From assembly GCA_049651845.1 (NCBI GenBank), contig JBASCW010000136.1, forward strand, positions 1 to 26,260: a stretch of 26,260 nt of DNA, read 5' to 3'. The translations under genes and the position numbers were made by a program. This DNA comes from RBG-16-66-20 sp049651845 (GTDB lineage Bacteria; Pseudomonadota; Gammaproteobacteria; Burkholderiales; SG8-39). This document shows, piece after piece, positions 14,177 to 21,682 of the stretch. Each line of letters begins with the position of its first letter. Positions within the stretch are counted from its first letter, which is position 1. The notes beneath the pieces are model-generated. The model searched no databases. It had not been told where the DNA came from and saw only the letters and a program-made list of their open reading frames with translations.

Positions 14177-14740
14177 GTGTCCTCGATCAATCTCACGAAT
14201 CACTTCCTGATCGCCATGCCCAACATGGCCGATCCGTACTTCGCGAGGACACTGACCTACGTTTGCGAGCACAACGAGCACGGCGCGCTCGGTATCGTCG
14301 TCAACCGGCCGATCGACATGACCCTGCAGGCGCTGCTCGAGCGCCTGTCGCTCAGCCTCAAGGACCGCACGCTGGCGGATGCGCCGATCTACTTCGGCGG
14401 CCCGGTGCAGACCGACCGCGGCTTCGTGCTGCACCTGCCCGCGGGCGACTGGCAGGCGACGATCAAGGTGCTGGGCGGCGCCATCGGCCTCACCACCTCC
14501 AAGGACGTCCTCGAAGCGGTCTGCCGCGGCGAAGGCCCGGCCAAGATGCTGGTGTCGCTCGGCTACGCGGGCTGGTCGGCCGGGCAGATCGAGCACGAGC
14601 TCAAGCAGAACGCCTGGCTCACGGTCGAGGCCAAGGACGCGATCCTGTTCGACCTGCCGGCGGACGAGCGCCTGCCCGCGGCGATGGAGCTCCTCGGCCT
14701 GGACTATGCGCGCCTCGCCGACCAGGCGGGACATGCCTGA
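14177..14740 (+). CDS. yqgE: YqgE/AlgH family protein (UPF0301)
   Basis: A 187-aa cytoplasmic protein of the UPF0301 (YqgE/AlgH) family, of uncertain biochemical function. Typical landmarks: an N-terminal NHFLIAMPNMADPYFARTL, GALGIVVNRP, a central YFGGPVQTDRGFVLH and GYAGWSAGQIEHEL. Start is the GTG at 14177, which gives the family N-terminus; no Shine-Dalgarno sequence is seen. A three-codon mini-ORF ends 4 nt before it. The stop overlaps the ruvX start by 8 bp. The order yqgE-ruvX-pyrR-pyrB-pyrC' also occurs in Pseudomonas, supporting a conserved transcription unit. Family identity is firm; the role is unknown. Confidence 0.95.
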   Translation: MSSINLTNHFLIAMPNMADPYFARTLTYVCEHNEHGALGIVVNRPIDMTLQALLERLSLSLKDRTLADAPIYFGGPVQTDRGFVLHLPAGDWQATIKVLGGAIGLTTSKDVLEAVCRGEGPAKMLVSLGYAGWSAGQIEHELKQNAWLTVEAKDAILFDLPADERLPAAMELLGLDYARLADQAGHA

Positions 14741-15194
14741 GAAGGCGCGCCGCACAGCCGCCGGCACCGTCCTTTCCTTCGATTTCGGTTTGCAGCGCGT
14801 CGGAGTCGCGGTCGGCGAGACCGAGGTCGGCACCGCGCACCCGCTGCCGCCGCTCGCGGCCGCCACCCAGCCCGGACGCTTCTCCGCGATCGAGCGCCTC
14901 GTGAAGGAGTGGCAGCCGGCGCTGTTCGTGGTCGGGCGGCCGCTTGGCGAGGACGGCGCGCCGCACGAGACCACGCGCCGCGCCGAGCGCTTCGCGCGCC
15001 AGCTGGGCGGCCGCTTCGGCGTGCCGGTCGAGCTCGTCGACGAGCGCTACAGTTCGGTGGAGGTGGAAAGCCGCATGCGCGCGGCCTATGGCGCGCGCGA
15101 GGCGGTCAAACTCGCGCGCGGCAAGGCGCTCGACTCGCAGGCCGCGCAACTGCTGCTGCAGCAATACTTCGACGAGCGCGAAGCGCATGACTAG
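14733..15194 (+). CDS. ruvX: Putative pre-16S rRNA nuclease / Holliday junction resolvase-like YqgF (RuvX)
   Basis: A 153-aa RNase H-fold protein. The family is implicated in 5'-end maturation of 16S rRNA and was earlier proposed as an alternative resolvase. Metal-binding acidic residues expected for the fold are visible: Asp17 in SFDFGLQRVGVAVG, Glu104 in VDERYSS and Asp134 in KALDSQAAQLLLQ. The family's GRPLGEDG (usually GLPxxxDG) is present. It overlaps yqgE by 8 bp upstream and pyrR by 8 bp downstream, so translation is probably coupled. Length and motifs indicate a complete, active protein. Confidence 0.94.
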   Translation: MPEKARRTAAGTVLSFDFGLQRVGVAVGETEVGTAHPLPPLAAATQPGRFSAIERLVKEWQPALFVVGRPLGEDGAPHETTRRAERFARQLGGRFGVPVELVDERYSSVEVESRMRAAYGAREAVKLARGKALDSQAAQLLLQQYFDEREAHD

Positions 15195-15690
15195 CCGGCT
15201 TCCGGACGCCGAAGCGCTGCTGCCCAAGCTCGCCGCCGAGCTCAGGCCCCGCGTCACGCCGGCGACCGCGATGATCGGCCTGCACACCGGCGGCGCCTGG
15301 GTCGCCGAGCGCCTGCATCCGCTGCTCGGACTCAAGGAGCCGCTCGGCGTGATGGACATCGCCTTCTACCGCGACGACTACGCCAAGGAGGGCCTCAAGC
15401 ACGATCCCAAGCGCACGCGCATCCCTTTCGAGGTCGAGGGCCGGGACCTGCTGCTCGTGGACGACGTGCTCTACACCGGGCGCACGGTGCGCGCGGCGAT
15501 GAACGAGCTGTTCGACTACGGCCGGCCGCGCAGCATCGCGCTGGTGGTGCTCGCCGACCGCGGCGGGCGCCAGCTGCCGATCGCCGCGCAGCACGCGGGC
15601 GCGCTGGTCGAGGTGCCTGCGGGCAAGCGCCTGCGCCTGAAGCGCGCGGCCGACGGCCGGCTCACGCTGGAGCTGGAAGATGACGGCTAA
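15187..15690 (+). CDS. pyrR: PyrR, pyrimidine operon regulator / uracil phosphoribosyltransferase-like
   Basis: A 167-aa phosphoribosyltransferase-fold protein. The PRPP-binding motif LLLVDDVLYTGRTVRAA (residues 88-104) is intact, together with DIAFYRDDY and VLADRGGRQLPIAA, both typical of PyrR. In Bacillus PyrR binds pyr mRNA and causes attenuation, and it has weak uracil phosphoribosyltransferase activity. In Pseudomonas the homologue heads a pyrRBC' operon, just as here, and acts differently. No leader hairpins can precede this gene because it starts inside ruvX. The substrate-site segment IGLHTGGAWVAERL is of the proteobacterial form. It overlaps pyrB by 11 bp. Assignment is secure; the regulatory mode is unknown. 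Confidence 0.93.
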   Translation: MTSRLPDAEALLPKLAAELRPRVTPATAMIGLHTGGAWVAERLHPLLGLKEPLGVMDIAFYRDDYAKEGLKHDPKRTRIPFEVEGRDLLLVDDVLYTGRTVRAAMNELFDYGRPRSIALVVLADRGGRQLPIAAQHAGALVEVPAGKRLRLKRAADGRLTLELEDDG

Positions 15691-16630
15691 CCCGCAGCTC
15701 GACGCCAACGGCGAGCTCCAGCACCTGCTGTCGATCGAGGGGCTGCCGCGCGCGATCCTCGAGCAGATCCTCAACACCGCGGAGTCCTTCGTCGGCGTCA
15801 CCGAGCGCGAGGTGAAGAAGGTGCCGCTGATGCGCGGCAAGAGCGTGTTCAACCTGTTCTTCGAGCCCTCGACGCGCACGCGAACCACCTTCGAGATCGC
15901 CGCCAAGCGCCTGTCGGCGGACGTGATCAACCTCAACGTCGCGGCGAGCTCGCAGACCAAGGGCGAGTCGCTGCTCGACACGGTGGCCAACCTCTCGGCC
16001 ATGCAGGCCGACGTATTCGTGGTGCGGCACGGCTCCTCGGGGGCGCCGTACCTGATCGCGCGCCACGTCAAGCCGCACGAACACGTGATCAACGCGGGCG
16101 ACGGCCGCCACGCGCACCCGACGCAGGGGCTGCTCGACCTGTACACGATCCGCCACTACAAGAAAGGCTTCGGCGCGCTCACGGTGGCGATCGTCGGCGA
16201 CGTGCTGCATTCGCGCGTCGCGAGGTCGCTGATCCACGGCCTCACCACGCTGGGCGTGCCCGAAGTGCGCGTGATCGGGCCGCAGACGCTGATCCCCGAA
16301 GGCGTGTCGGCGCTCGGCGTGCGCGTGTTCCACGACATGCGCGCGGGCCTCAAGGGCTGCGACGCGGTGGTGATGCTGCGCCTGCAGAACGAACGCATGG
16401 CCGGGCCGCTGCTGCCCTCGGCGCAGGAGTTCTTCAAGAACTACGGCCTCACGGCCGAGAAGCTCGCGCTCGCCAAGCCGGACGCGATCGTAATGCATCC
16501 GGGGCCGATGAACCGCGGCGTGGAGATCGACTCGCCCGTGGCCGACGGGCCGCACTCGGTGATCCTGCCGCAGGTGACCTTCGGCATCGCCGTGCGCATG
16601 GCGGTGATGTCCATCGTGGCGGGGAACTAG
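15680..16630 (+). CDS. pyrB: Aspartate carbamoyltransferase, catalytic subunit
   Basis: Condenses carbamoyl phosphate and aspartate, the first committed step of pyrimidine synthesis. The 316-aa protein has the carbamoyl-phosphate motif FFEPSTRTRTTFEIA (Ser65-Thr66-Arg67-Thr68-Arg69), GDGRHAHPTQGLLDLYTI, and HPGPMNRGVEI near the C-terminus. A mobile-loop lysine lies in SSQTKGES. No pyrI regulatory gene is adjacent. With pyrC' downstream the protein is likely part of a class A dodecamer, in which the dihydroorotase-like subunit is needed for assembly, as known from Pseudomonas. The start overlaps pyrR by 11 bp. A 10-bp gap with GGAAG separates it from pyrC'. Confidence 0.97.
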   Translation: MTANPQLDANGELQHLLSIEGLPRAILEQILNTAESFVGVTEREVKKVPLMRGKSVFNLFFEPSTRTRTTFEIAAKRLSADVINLNVAASSQTKGESLLDTVANLSAMQADVFVVRHGSSGAPYLIARHVKPHEHVINAGDGRHAHPTQGLLDLYTIRHYKKGFGALTVAIVGDVLHSRVARSLIHGLTTLGVPEVRVIGPQTLIPEGVSALGVRVFHDMRAGLKGCDAVVMLRLQNERMAGPLLPSAQEFFKNYGLTAEKLALAKPDAIVMHPGPMNRGVEIDSPVADGPHSVILPQVTFGIAVRMAVMSIVAGN

Positions 16631-16640
16631 GAAGCAGCGC

Positions 16641-17903
16641 ATGAAGCTCCTCATCAAGGGCGCACGGGTGGTGGACCCTGCCAGCGAGCGGGATGAAGTG
16701 GGAGATGTTTTCGTCTCCGATGGAAAGATTTCAGCGGAAAAAGGCAAGCCGGACAAGATCATCGACGCGAAAGGCCTGGTCGTCGCGCCGGGCCTGATCG
16801 ACCTCGCGGCGCGGCTGCGCGAGCCGGGCCAGGAATACAAGGCGACGCTCGCCTCCGAGATGGACGCCGCGGTCGCGGGCGGCGTGACCAGCCTCGCCTG
16901 TCCGCCCGACACGCATCCGCCGCTCGACGAGCCGGGCCTGGTGGACATGCTGCGGCGGCGCGCCAAGGCCCTGGCGCGCGCACGCGTCTACCCGGTGGGG
17001 GCGCTCACGGTGAAGCTCGCGGGCGAGCGGCTCACCGAGATGTCGGTGCTCGCCGAGGCGGGCTGCGTGGCGTTCTCGCAGGCCAACGTGCCGATCACCG
17101 ACACCCAGGTGCTTTGGCGCGCGCTGCAGTACGCGGCCACTTTCGGCTACCCGGTCTGGCTGCGCGCCGAAGACCAGTGGCTCTCGCGCGAAGGCGTCGC
17201 GCACGACGGCGAGGTGGCGACGCGCCTGGGCCTGGCGGGCATCCCGGCGTTCACCGAAACCATCGCGCTGGCGACCATGCTGCAGCTGGTGCGCTCGACC
17301 GGCGCGCGCGTGCATTTCTGCCGGCTGTCCACCGGCGCGGCCGTGGACATGATCCGCGCGGCGAAGCGGGAGAAGCTGCCGGTGAGCTGCGACGTCGGCA
17401 TCCATTACGTGCACCTGTCGGAGCTGGACCTCGGCTACTACGACACCAACTGCCGCCTCGATCCGCCGCTGCGCTCGCAGCGCGACCGCGAGGCGCTCGC
17501 CGCGGCGCTCGCCGACGGCACGGTCGATTGCGCGGTCTCCGACCATGCGCCGGTGGACGAGGACCAGAAGCAGCTGCCGTTCGCCGAGGCCGAGATCGGG
17601 GCGAGCGCGCTGGAGCTGCTGCTGCCGCTCACGCTCAAGTGGGGCGCGCAGCGCAAGCTGCCGCTCGCGAAGACACTTGCGCGCGTCACCAGCGACGCAG
17701 CGCGCGTGCTCGGCGTGCCATCCGGCCGCATCGCGCCGGGCGCGCCCGCGGACCTGGTGCTGTTCGATCCCGAGCAGGCCTGGCGAGTCGAGCCGGCGGC
17801 GCTGAAGAGCCAGGGCAAGAACACGCCCTACCTCGGCTACGAGCTCGCCGGCCGCGTGCGCGCGACCCTGGTCGCCGGAAGCGTGGTGTACCAGCAAGAA
17901 TGA
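16641..17903 (+). CDS. pyrC': PyrC' : dihydroorotase-like, probably catalytically inactive ATCase subunit
   Basis: A 420-aa amidohydrolase-fold protein of dihydroorotase type. In active enzymes the first zinc ligands form DxHxHxREPG; here the segment reads GLIDLAARLREPG, so the two histidines are Ala56 and Arg58. The later ligand histidines are also replaced: VWLRAED has Arg175, and HFCRLST has Arg228. The SDHAP motif with Asp301 remains. This is the pattern of the Pseudomonas PyrC' proteins, which are non-catalytic but hold the PyrB dodecamer together. An active pyrC must then lie elsewhere in the genome. It follows pyrB by 10 bp with GGAAG before its ATG, and its stop overlaps rlpA (ATGA). 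Most annotation pipelines would call it dihydroorotase. Confidence 0.9.
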   Translation: MKLLIKGARVVDPASERDEVGDVFVSDGKISAEKGKPDKIIDAKGLVVAPGLIDLAARLREPGQEYKATLASEMDAAVAGGVTSLACPPDTHPPLDEPGLVDMLRRRAKALARARVYPVGALTVKLAGERLTEMSVLAEAGCVAFSQANVPITDTQVLWRALQYAATFGYPVWLRAEDQWLSREGVAHDGEVATRLGLAGIPAFTETIALATMLQLVRSTGARVHFCRLSTGAAVDMIRAAKREKLPVSCDVGIHYVHLSELDLGYYDTNCRLDPPLRSQRDREALAAALADGTVDCAVSDHAPVDEDQKQLPFAEAEIGASALELLLPLTLKWGAQRKLPLAKTLARVTSDAARVLGVPSGRIAPGAPADLVLFDPEQAWRVEPAALKSQGKNTPYLGYELAGRVRATLVAGSVVYQQE

Positions 17904-18748
17904 AGCTGCTTGCCGCAGTTCTTGCTCTCGCGGTTTCAGGTTGCGCGACCGTGAGCCGGACTGAAACGGCGCCTCCAGCGCCGGGCAAGGGCGGCTACTA
18001 CAAGGACGACGGCCCCGGCGCCAACGCGCCCGCGAACCTCGCCTCGATCCCCGACGCGGCGCCGCGCGCCGAGCCGCTGCACCGCTTCGCCAACCGGCCC
18101 TATCAGGCGCTCGGCAAGGACTACGTGCCGATGACCGGCCTTGCGCCGTTCCGCCAGAGCGGCGTCGGCAGCTGGTACGGGCGCCGCTACCACGGGCAGA
18201 AGACCTCCAGCGGCGAGGTCTACGACATGTACGCCATGACCGCCGCGCACCCGACATTGCCGATCCCGAGCTACGCGCGCGTCAGCAATCCGGCGAACGG
18301 CCGCAGCGTCGTGGTGCGCGTCAACGACCGCGGGCCGTTCCATGCCGATCGCGTCATCGATCTCTCCTACGCGGCCGCGTGGAAACTCGGTTACGTGGAC
18401 GCAGGCAGCGCACGCGTCGAGGTGCAGAGCATCGTGCCCGGCGCGCCGGCTCAGGCCGCGACGGCCGGGCCGGCACCCGAGCCGGTCGCGGCGGTCGCCG
18501 AGCCGAAGGGCGTGTACCTGCAACTCGGCGCATTCTCCAGCGCCGAGGGCGCCGAAGGCTTGCGCGCGCGCATCCATCGCCAGCTCGCCTGGCTGCAGGA
18601 CGCGATCCGCATCGTTCCGGCGGGCACGCTGTATCGGCTGCACCTCGGCCCCTATCGCTCGCAGGACGAAGCGCGCCCGGTCGCCGACCGTATCCAGGCC
18701 GAACTCAGCCTGCGCCCGCTGATCGTGGGCGGTCGCCAGCCGCTATAA
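17900..18748 (+). CDS. rlpA: Septal ring lytic transglycosylase RlpA family lipoprotein
   Basis: A 282-aa outer-membrane lipoprotein. The signal sequence ends in a lipobox with Cys15 (LALAVSGCA). A double-psi beta-barrel (about residues 88-178) holds GVGSWYGRRYHGQKTSSGE and VVVRVNDRGPFHADRVIDLS; Glu106 and Asp143 correspond to the proposed catalytic residues. A Pro/Ala-rich linker leads to a C-terminal SPOR domain (about 203-282, beginning GVYLQLGAFSS), which binds denuded septal glycan. In Pseudomonas RlpA cleaves naked glycan strands and helps daughter cells separate. The start overlaps the pyrC' stop by 4 bp. The next gene, dacC, is also a peptidoglycan enzyme; its candidate promoter overlaps the rlpA stop. 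Confidence 0.94.
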   Translation: MKLLAAVLALAVSGCATVSRTETAPPAPGKGGYYKDDGPGANAPANLASIPDAAPRAEPLHRFANRPYQALGKDYVPMTGLAPFRQSGVGSWYGRRYHGQKTSSGEVYDMYAMTAAHPTLPIPSYARVSNPANGRSVVVRVNDRGPFHADRVIDLSYAAAWKLGYVDAGSARVEVQSIVPGAPAQAATAGPAPEPVAAVAEPKGVYLQLGAFSSAEGAEGLRARIHRQLAWLQDAIRIVPAGTLYRLHLGPYRSQDEARPVADRIQAELSLRPLIVGGRQPL

Positions 18749-18749
18749 T
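18744..18749 (+). promoter_or_regulatory. Candidate -10 element (perfect TATAAT) for dacC
   Basis: TATAAT overlaps the rlpA stop codon TAA (18746-18748), 37 bp before the dacC ATG. It matches the sigma-70 -10 consensus exactly. Expected start of transcription is about 18756. No -35 hexamer at proper spacing is evident. Confidence 0.5.
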
Positions 18750-18786
18750 CCGCGGCCTTTTGCGCCGGGAGTTCGTTTTCTCGTTC

Positions 18787-19911
18787 ATGCGTCGCTTTCT
18801 GCTTCATCTGCTCGCCGCGCTGCCGCTTGCCGCGCTCGCGCAATCTCCGCAACCCCCGCAGGTGGTCGGCCGCGCCTGGGTGCTCGCCGACGTCTCGAGC
18901 GGGCAGATCCTTGCGGTGGAGAAACCCGACGAGCGCTTCGAGCCGGCCTCGCTCACCAAGCTCATGACGGCCTACCTCACCTTCGCCGCGCTCAGGGAGA
19001 AGAAGCTCGCGCTCGGCGACCCGGTCAGCGTCTCGGAGAAGGCCTGGCGCGCGCCGGGCTCGCGCATGTTCATCGAGCCGCGGCGCCCGGTGACGGCGGA
19101 GGAGCTGATCCGCGGCATGATCGTGCAGTCGGGCAACGACGCCTGCGTCGCGCTCGCCGAGCGCATCGCCGGCTCGGAAGAGGCCTTCGTCGCGATGATG
19201 AACCGCGAGGCCGAGCGCCTGGGCATGAAGAACACCAGGTTCATGAACGCCACCGGCCTGCCCGATCCGCAGCACTACGCGAGCGCGCGCGACCTGTACC
19301 TGCTCAGCGCGGCGCTGATCCGAGACTATCCCGCCGAGTATGCGCAGTACTACTCGCAGCGCGAGTACCGCTACAACGGCATCACGCAGCCCAACCGCAA
19401 CCGCCTGCTGTGGCTCGACAGCACGGTGGACGGCGTGAAGACCGGCTTTACCGAGGCCGCGGGCTACTGCCTGATCGCCTCCTCCAAGCGCGGGCCGCGC
19501 CGGCTGCTGACGGTGCTGCTCGGCTCGACCTCCGAGTCGACGCGCGCGCAGGAATCGCAGAAGCTGCTCAACTGGGGCTTCCAGTTCTTCGACGCCGTGC
19601 GCCTGTACGCGGGCGGCGCGACGGTGAAGGAGATCGAAGTCTGGAAGGGCGCGAAGAACGCGCTCAAGGCGGGTTTTCGCTCCGATCTCGTGGTGGCGGT
19701 GCCCAAAGGGCAGGGCGAGCGGCTCAAGGCCGAGCTGCTGTCGCTGCAGCCGCTGGTGGCGCCGGTCGCCGAGGGCGGCCGCGTCGGCAATCTGCGCGTC
19801 ACGCTCGAGGGCAAGCAGATCGGCGAGTACCCGGTGGTGGCGCTGGAGGCGGTGCCCGAGGCAGGCTTTTTCGGCCGCGCCTGGGATACACTCAGGCTCT
19901 GGCTCAAGTAG
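18787..19911 (+). CDS. dacC: D-alanyl-D-alanine carboxypeptidase (PBP5/6-type)
   Basis: A periplasmic low-molecular-weight penicillin-binding protein that removes the terminal D-Ala from peptidoglycan pentapeptides. The 374-aa precursor has a signal peptide (about residues 1-18, ending ALA-Q). Catalytic motifs are SLTKLM (Ser55, Lys58), SGN (115-117) and KTG (218-220), all intact. The C-terminal PBP5 domain follows, and the final GFFGRAWDTLRLWLK is an amphipathic helix like the membrane anchor of PBP5 and PBP6. Family naming varies (dacA, dacC). It has its own perfect TATAAT upstream and is followed 10 bp later by a D-amino-acid aminotransferase, so cell-wall D-Ala turnover may link the two. 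Confidence 0.95.
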   Translation: MRRFLLHLLAALPLAALAQSPQPPQVVGRAWVLADVSSGQILAVEKPDERFEPASLTKLMTAYLTFAALREKKLALGDPVSVSEKAWRAPGSRMFIEPRRPVTAEELIRGMIVQSGNDACVALAERIAGSEEAFVAMMNREAERLGMKNTRFMNATGLPDPQHYASARDLYLLSAALIRDYPAEYAQYYSQREYRYNGITQPNRNRLLWLDSTVDGVKTGFTEAAGYCLIASSKRGPRRLLTVLLGSTSESTRAQESQKLLNWGFQFFDAVRLYAGGATVKEIEVWKGAKNALKAGFRSDLVVAVPKGQGERLKAELLSLQPLVAPVAEGGRVGNLRVTLEGKQIGEYPVVALEAVPEAGFFGRAWDTLRLWLK

Positions 19912-19921
19912 CGGAAGCGAC

Positions 19922-20803
19922 ATGGAAATGTCCAGCCTGGTGTTCCTGAACGGCAAGTTCATGCCGGTCGACGAGGCGCGGGTGCCCGTGCTCGACCGCG
20001 GCTTCATCTTCGGCGACGGCGTCTACGAGCTGGTGCCGGTGTATTCGCGCGTGCCGTTCCGGCTGGAAGAGCATCTCGCGCGCCTGGAGCGCAGCCTCGG
20101 CGCGGTGCGCATCCGCAATCCCTACAGCCGCGCGGAATGGCGCGAGATCCTGCTGCAACTCGTGGCCAAGCAGCCGTTCGAGGACCAGGGCGTCTACCTG
20201 CAGGTGACGCGCGGGGTGGCCAAGCGCGACCACGCATTCCCGAGGGACGCGGCGCCGACGGTGTTCGTGATGGCGAACCCGCTGGTATGCCCGCCGGCGG
20301 AGCTGGTGGCACGCGGTGTCTCGGCGGTCACGGCGACGGACTACCGCTGGCAGCGCTGCGACATCAAATCCATTTCGCTCATCGGCAACTGCCTGCTGCG
20401 CCAGGTGTCGGCGGAAGTCGGCGCTGCGGAGACGATCCTGTTCCGCGACGGCAAGCTCACCGAGGCCTCGGCCTCCAACGTGTTCGTGGTGCGCCAGGGC
20501 GCGATCCTGTCGCCGCCGAAGTCGAACCTGATCCTGCCCGGCATCACTTACGACGTGGTGGTCGAGCTCGCGCAGGCGGGCGGGCTGCCGCTCGAGTTCC
20601 GCGACCTCAGCGAAGCCGAGGTGCGCGGCGCCGACGAGCTCTGGGTGACCTCGTCCTCCAAGGAAGTGCTGGCGATCGTGACGCTCGACGGCAAGCCGGT
20701 CGGCGACGGCAAGCCGGGGCCGGTGTTCGGCCGGATGTACGCGCTGTACCAGGAGTTCAAGCAGAAGGTCATGCGTGCGGGAAAGGAACGACAAGCCGCT
20801 TGA
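19922..20803 (+). CDS. dat: D-amino acid aminotransferase (PLP fold class IV)
   Basis: A 293-aa class IV PLP transaminase. The internal aldimine lysine is Lys149 in RCDIKSISLIGNCLLRQ. Also visible are DRGFIFGDGVYE near the N-terminus, a TEASASNVFVV cofactor-binding stretch and LPGIT. These resemble D-alanine/D-amino-acid transaminases more than branched-chain IlvE, though the split is not certain from sequence. The reaction exchanges amino groups between D-alanine or other D-amino acids and 2-oxo acids such as 2-oxoglutarate, giving D-glutamate. GGAAG lies about 7 nt upstream of the ATG. It sits between dacC and ybeD-lipB-lipA. ybeD begins 29 bp before its end. Confidence 0.88.
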   Translation: MEMSSLVFLNGKFMPVDEARVPVLDRGFIFGDGVYELVPVYSRVPFRLEEHLARLERSLGAVRIRNPYSRAEWREILLQLVAKQPFEDQGVYLQVTRGVAKRDHAFPRDAAPTVFVMANPLVCPPAELVARGVSAVTATDYRWQRCDIKSISLIGNCLLRQVSAEVGAAETILFRDGKLTEASASNVFVVRQGAILSPPKSNLILPGITYDVVVELAQAGGLPLEFRDLSEAEVRGADELWVTSSSKEVLAIVTLDGKPVGDGKPGPVFGRMYALYQEFKQKVMRAGKERQAA

Positions 20804-21062
20804 GCAGGCGGTGGGGCTGGCGTTTCCCACCCAGTTCCCGATCAAGATCATGGGGCGGCGGGAAAGCGGCTTCACCACGGCCGTGCTCGAAATCATCCGC
20901 CGCCACGCGCCGGACTTCATGCCCGGCACGCTCGAATCTCGCCCCAGCCGCGAAGGCAGGTACGTGAGCCTCACCGCGACGCTGAACGCCACCTCGCGCG
21001 AGCAGCTCGACGCGCTCTACCGGGAGCTCTGCGACCACCCCTCGGTGGTGATGGTGTTGTGA
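20775..21062 (+). CDS. ybeD: YbeD family protein (DUF493/UPF0250)
   Basis: A 95-aa cytoplasmic protein of the DUF493 family, an ACT-like alpha/beta fold. Landmarks are FPTQFPIKIMGRRESGFTT and, near the end, ALYRELCDHPSVVMVL. Function is unknown; the gene is repeatedly next to lipB. I use the GTG at 20775, which has AAGG 7 nt upstream, although it overlaps the end of the aminotransferase by 29 bp. A GTG at 20811 would remove 12 residues, leave no overlap, and still contain the conserved part, so the true start is open. The stop overlaps the lipB start (TGATG). Confidence 0.88.
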   Translation: MRERNDKPLEQAVGLAFPTQFPIKIMGRRESGFTTAVLEIIRRHAPDFMPGTLESRPSREGRYVSLTATLNATSREQLDALYRELCDHPSVVMVL

Positions 21063-21682
21063 TGGGCGAGGTGTTGCAGCGCGTCAGGGTCTTGCCTCTG
21101 GGTTTGATCGAATATGAGTCTGCATTGGACAAGATGCGCGAATTCACTCGTCGACGCGGCGAGGACACGCTCGACGAAATCTGGTTGCTGGAACATCCGC
21201 CGGTCTACACGTTCGGCCTCGCGGCGGACCGCGCGCACGGCCCGAAAGTGGCCAACGGCATCCCGGTCGTGCAGGTCGAGCGCGGCGGAGAGGTGACCTA
21301 CCACGGGCCTGGCCAGGCGGTGCTGTACACGCTCGTCGACCTCGCGCGCCGCAATCTCAAGGTGAAGCGCTTCGTCTGGCTGCTCGAGCAGGCCGTGCTC
21401 GACCTGCTCGAGGGGCGCGGCGAGCGAAGGCCCGGCGCGCCCGGCATCTACGTGGACGGCGCGAAGGTGGTCGCGCTCGGCATCCGCGTGACGCGCGGCT
21501 GCAGCTTCCACGGCCTCGCGCTAAACGTGGACATGGACCTTGCGCCGTTCCAGGCGATCGATCCCTGCGGCTATCCGGGCCTGCGCGTGACGCAGACGCG
21601 CGAGCTCGGCATCGCGGGAAGCGCCGAGGCGCTCGGACGCAAGCTGGCCGGGATGCTCGCCGACAGGCTCGAACATGCGTGA
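21062..21682 (+). CDS. lipB: Octanoyl-[acyl carrier protein]:protein N-octanoyltransferase
   Basis: Transfers octanoyl from ACP to the lipoyl domains of pyruvate dehydrogenase and related complexes, the first step of lipoate assembly. The 206-aa protein has RGGEVTYHGPGQ, GAKVVALGIRV with catalytic Lys135, GCSFHGLALNVDMDL and PCGYPGLRVTQ with acyl-accepting Cys169. All catalytic positions are intact. The ATG at 21062 shares one base with the ybeD stop; a GTG at 21059 is in frame. The stop lies inside lipA by 8 bp. The first 70 bp are less GC-rich than the surrounding DNA. Confidence 0.96.
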   Translation: MGEVLQRVRVLPLGLIEYESALDKMREFTRRRGEDTLDEIWLLEHPPVYTFGLAADRAHGPKVANGIPVVQVERGGEVTYHGPGQAVLYTLVDLARRNLKVKRFVWLLEQAVLDLLEGRGERRPGAPGIYVDGAKVVALGIRVTRGCSFHGLALNVDMDLAPFQAIDPCGYPGLRVTQTRELGIAGSAEALGRKLAGMLADRLEHA

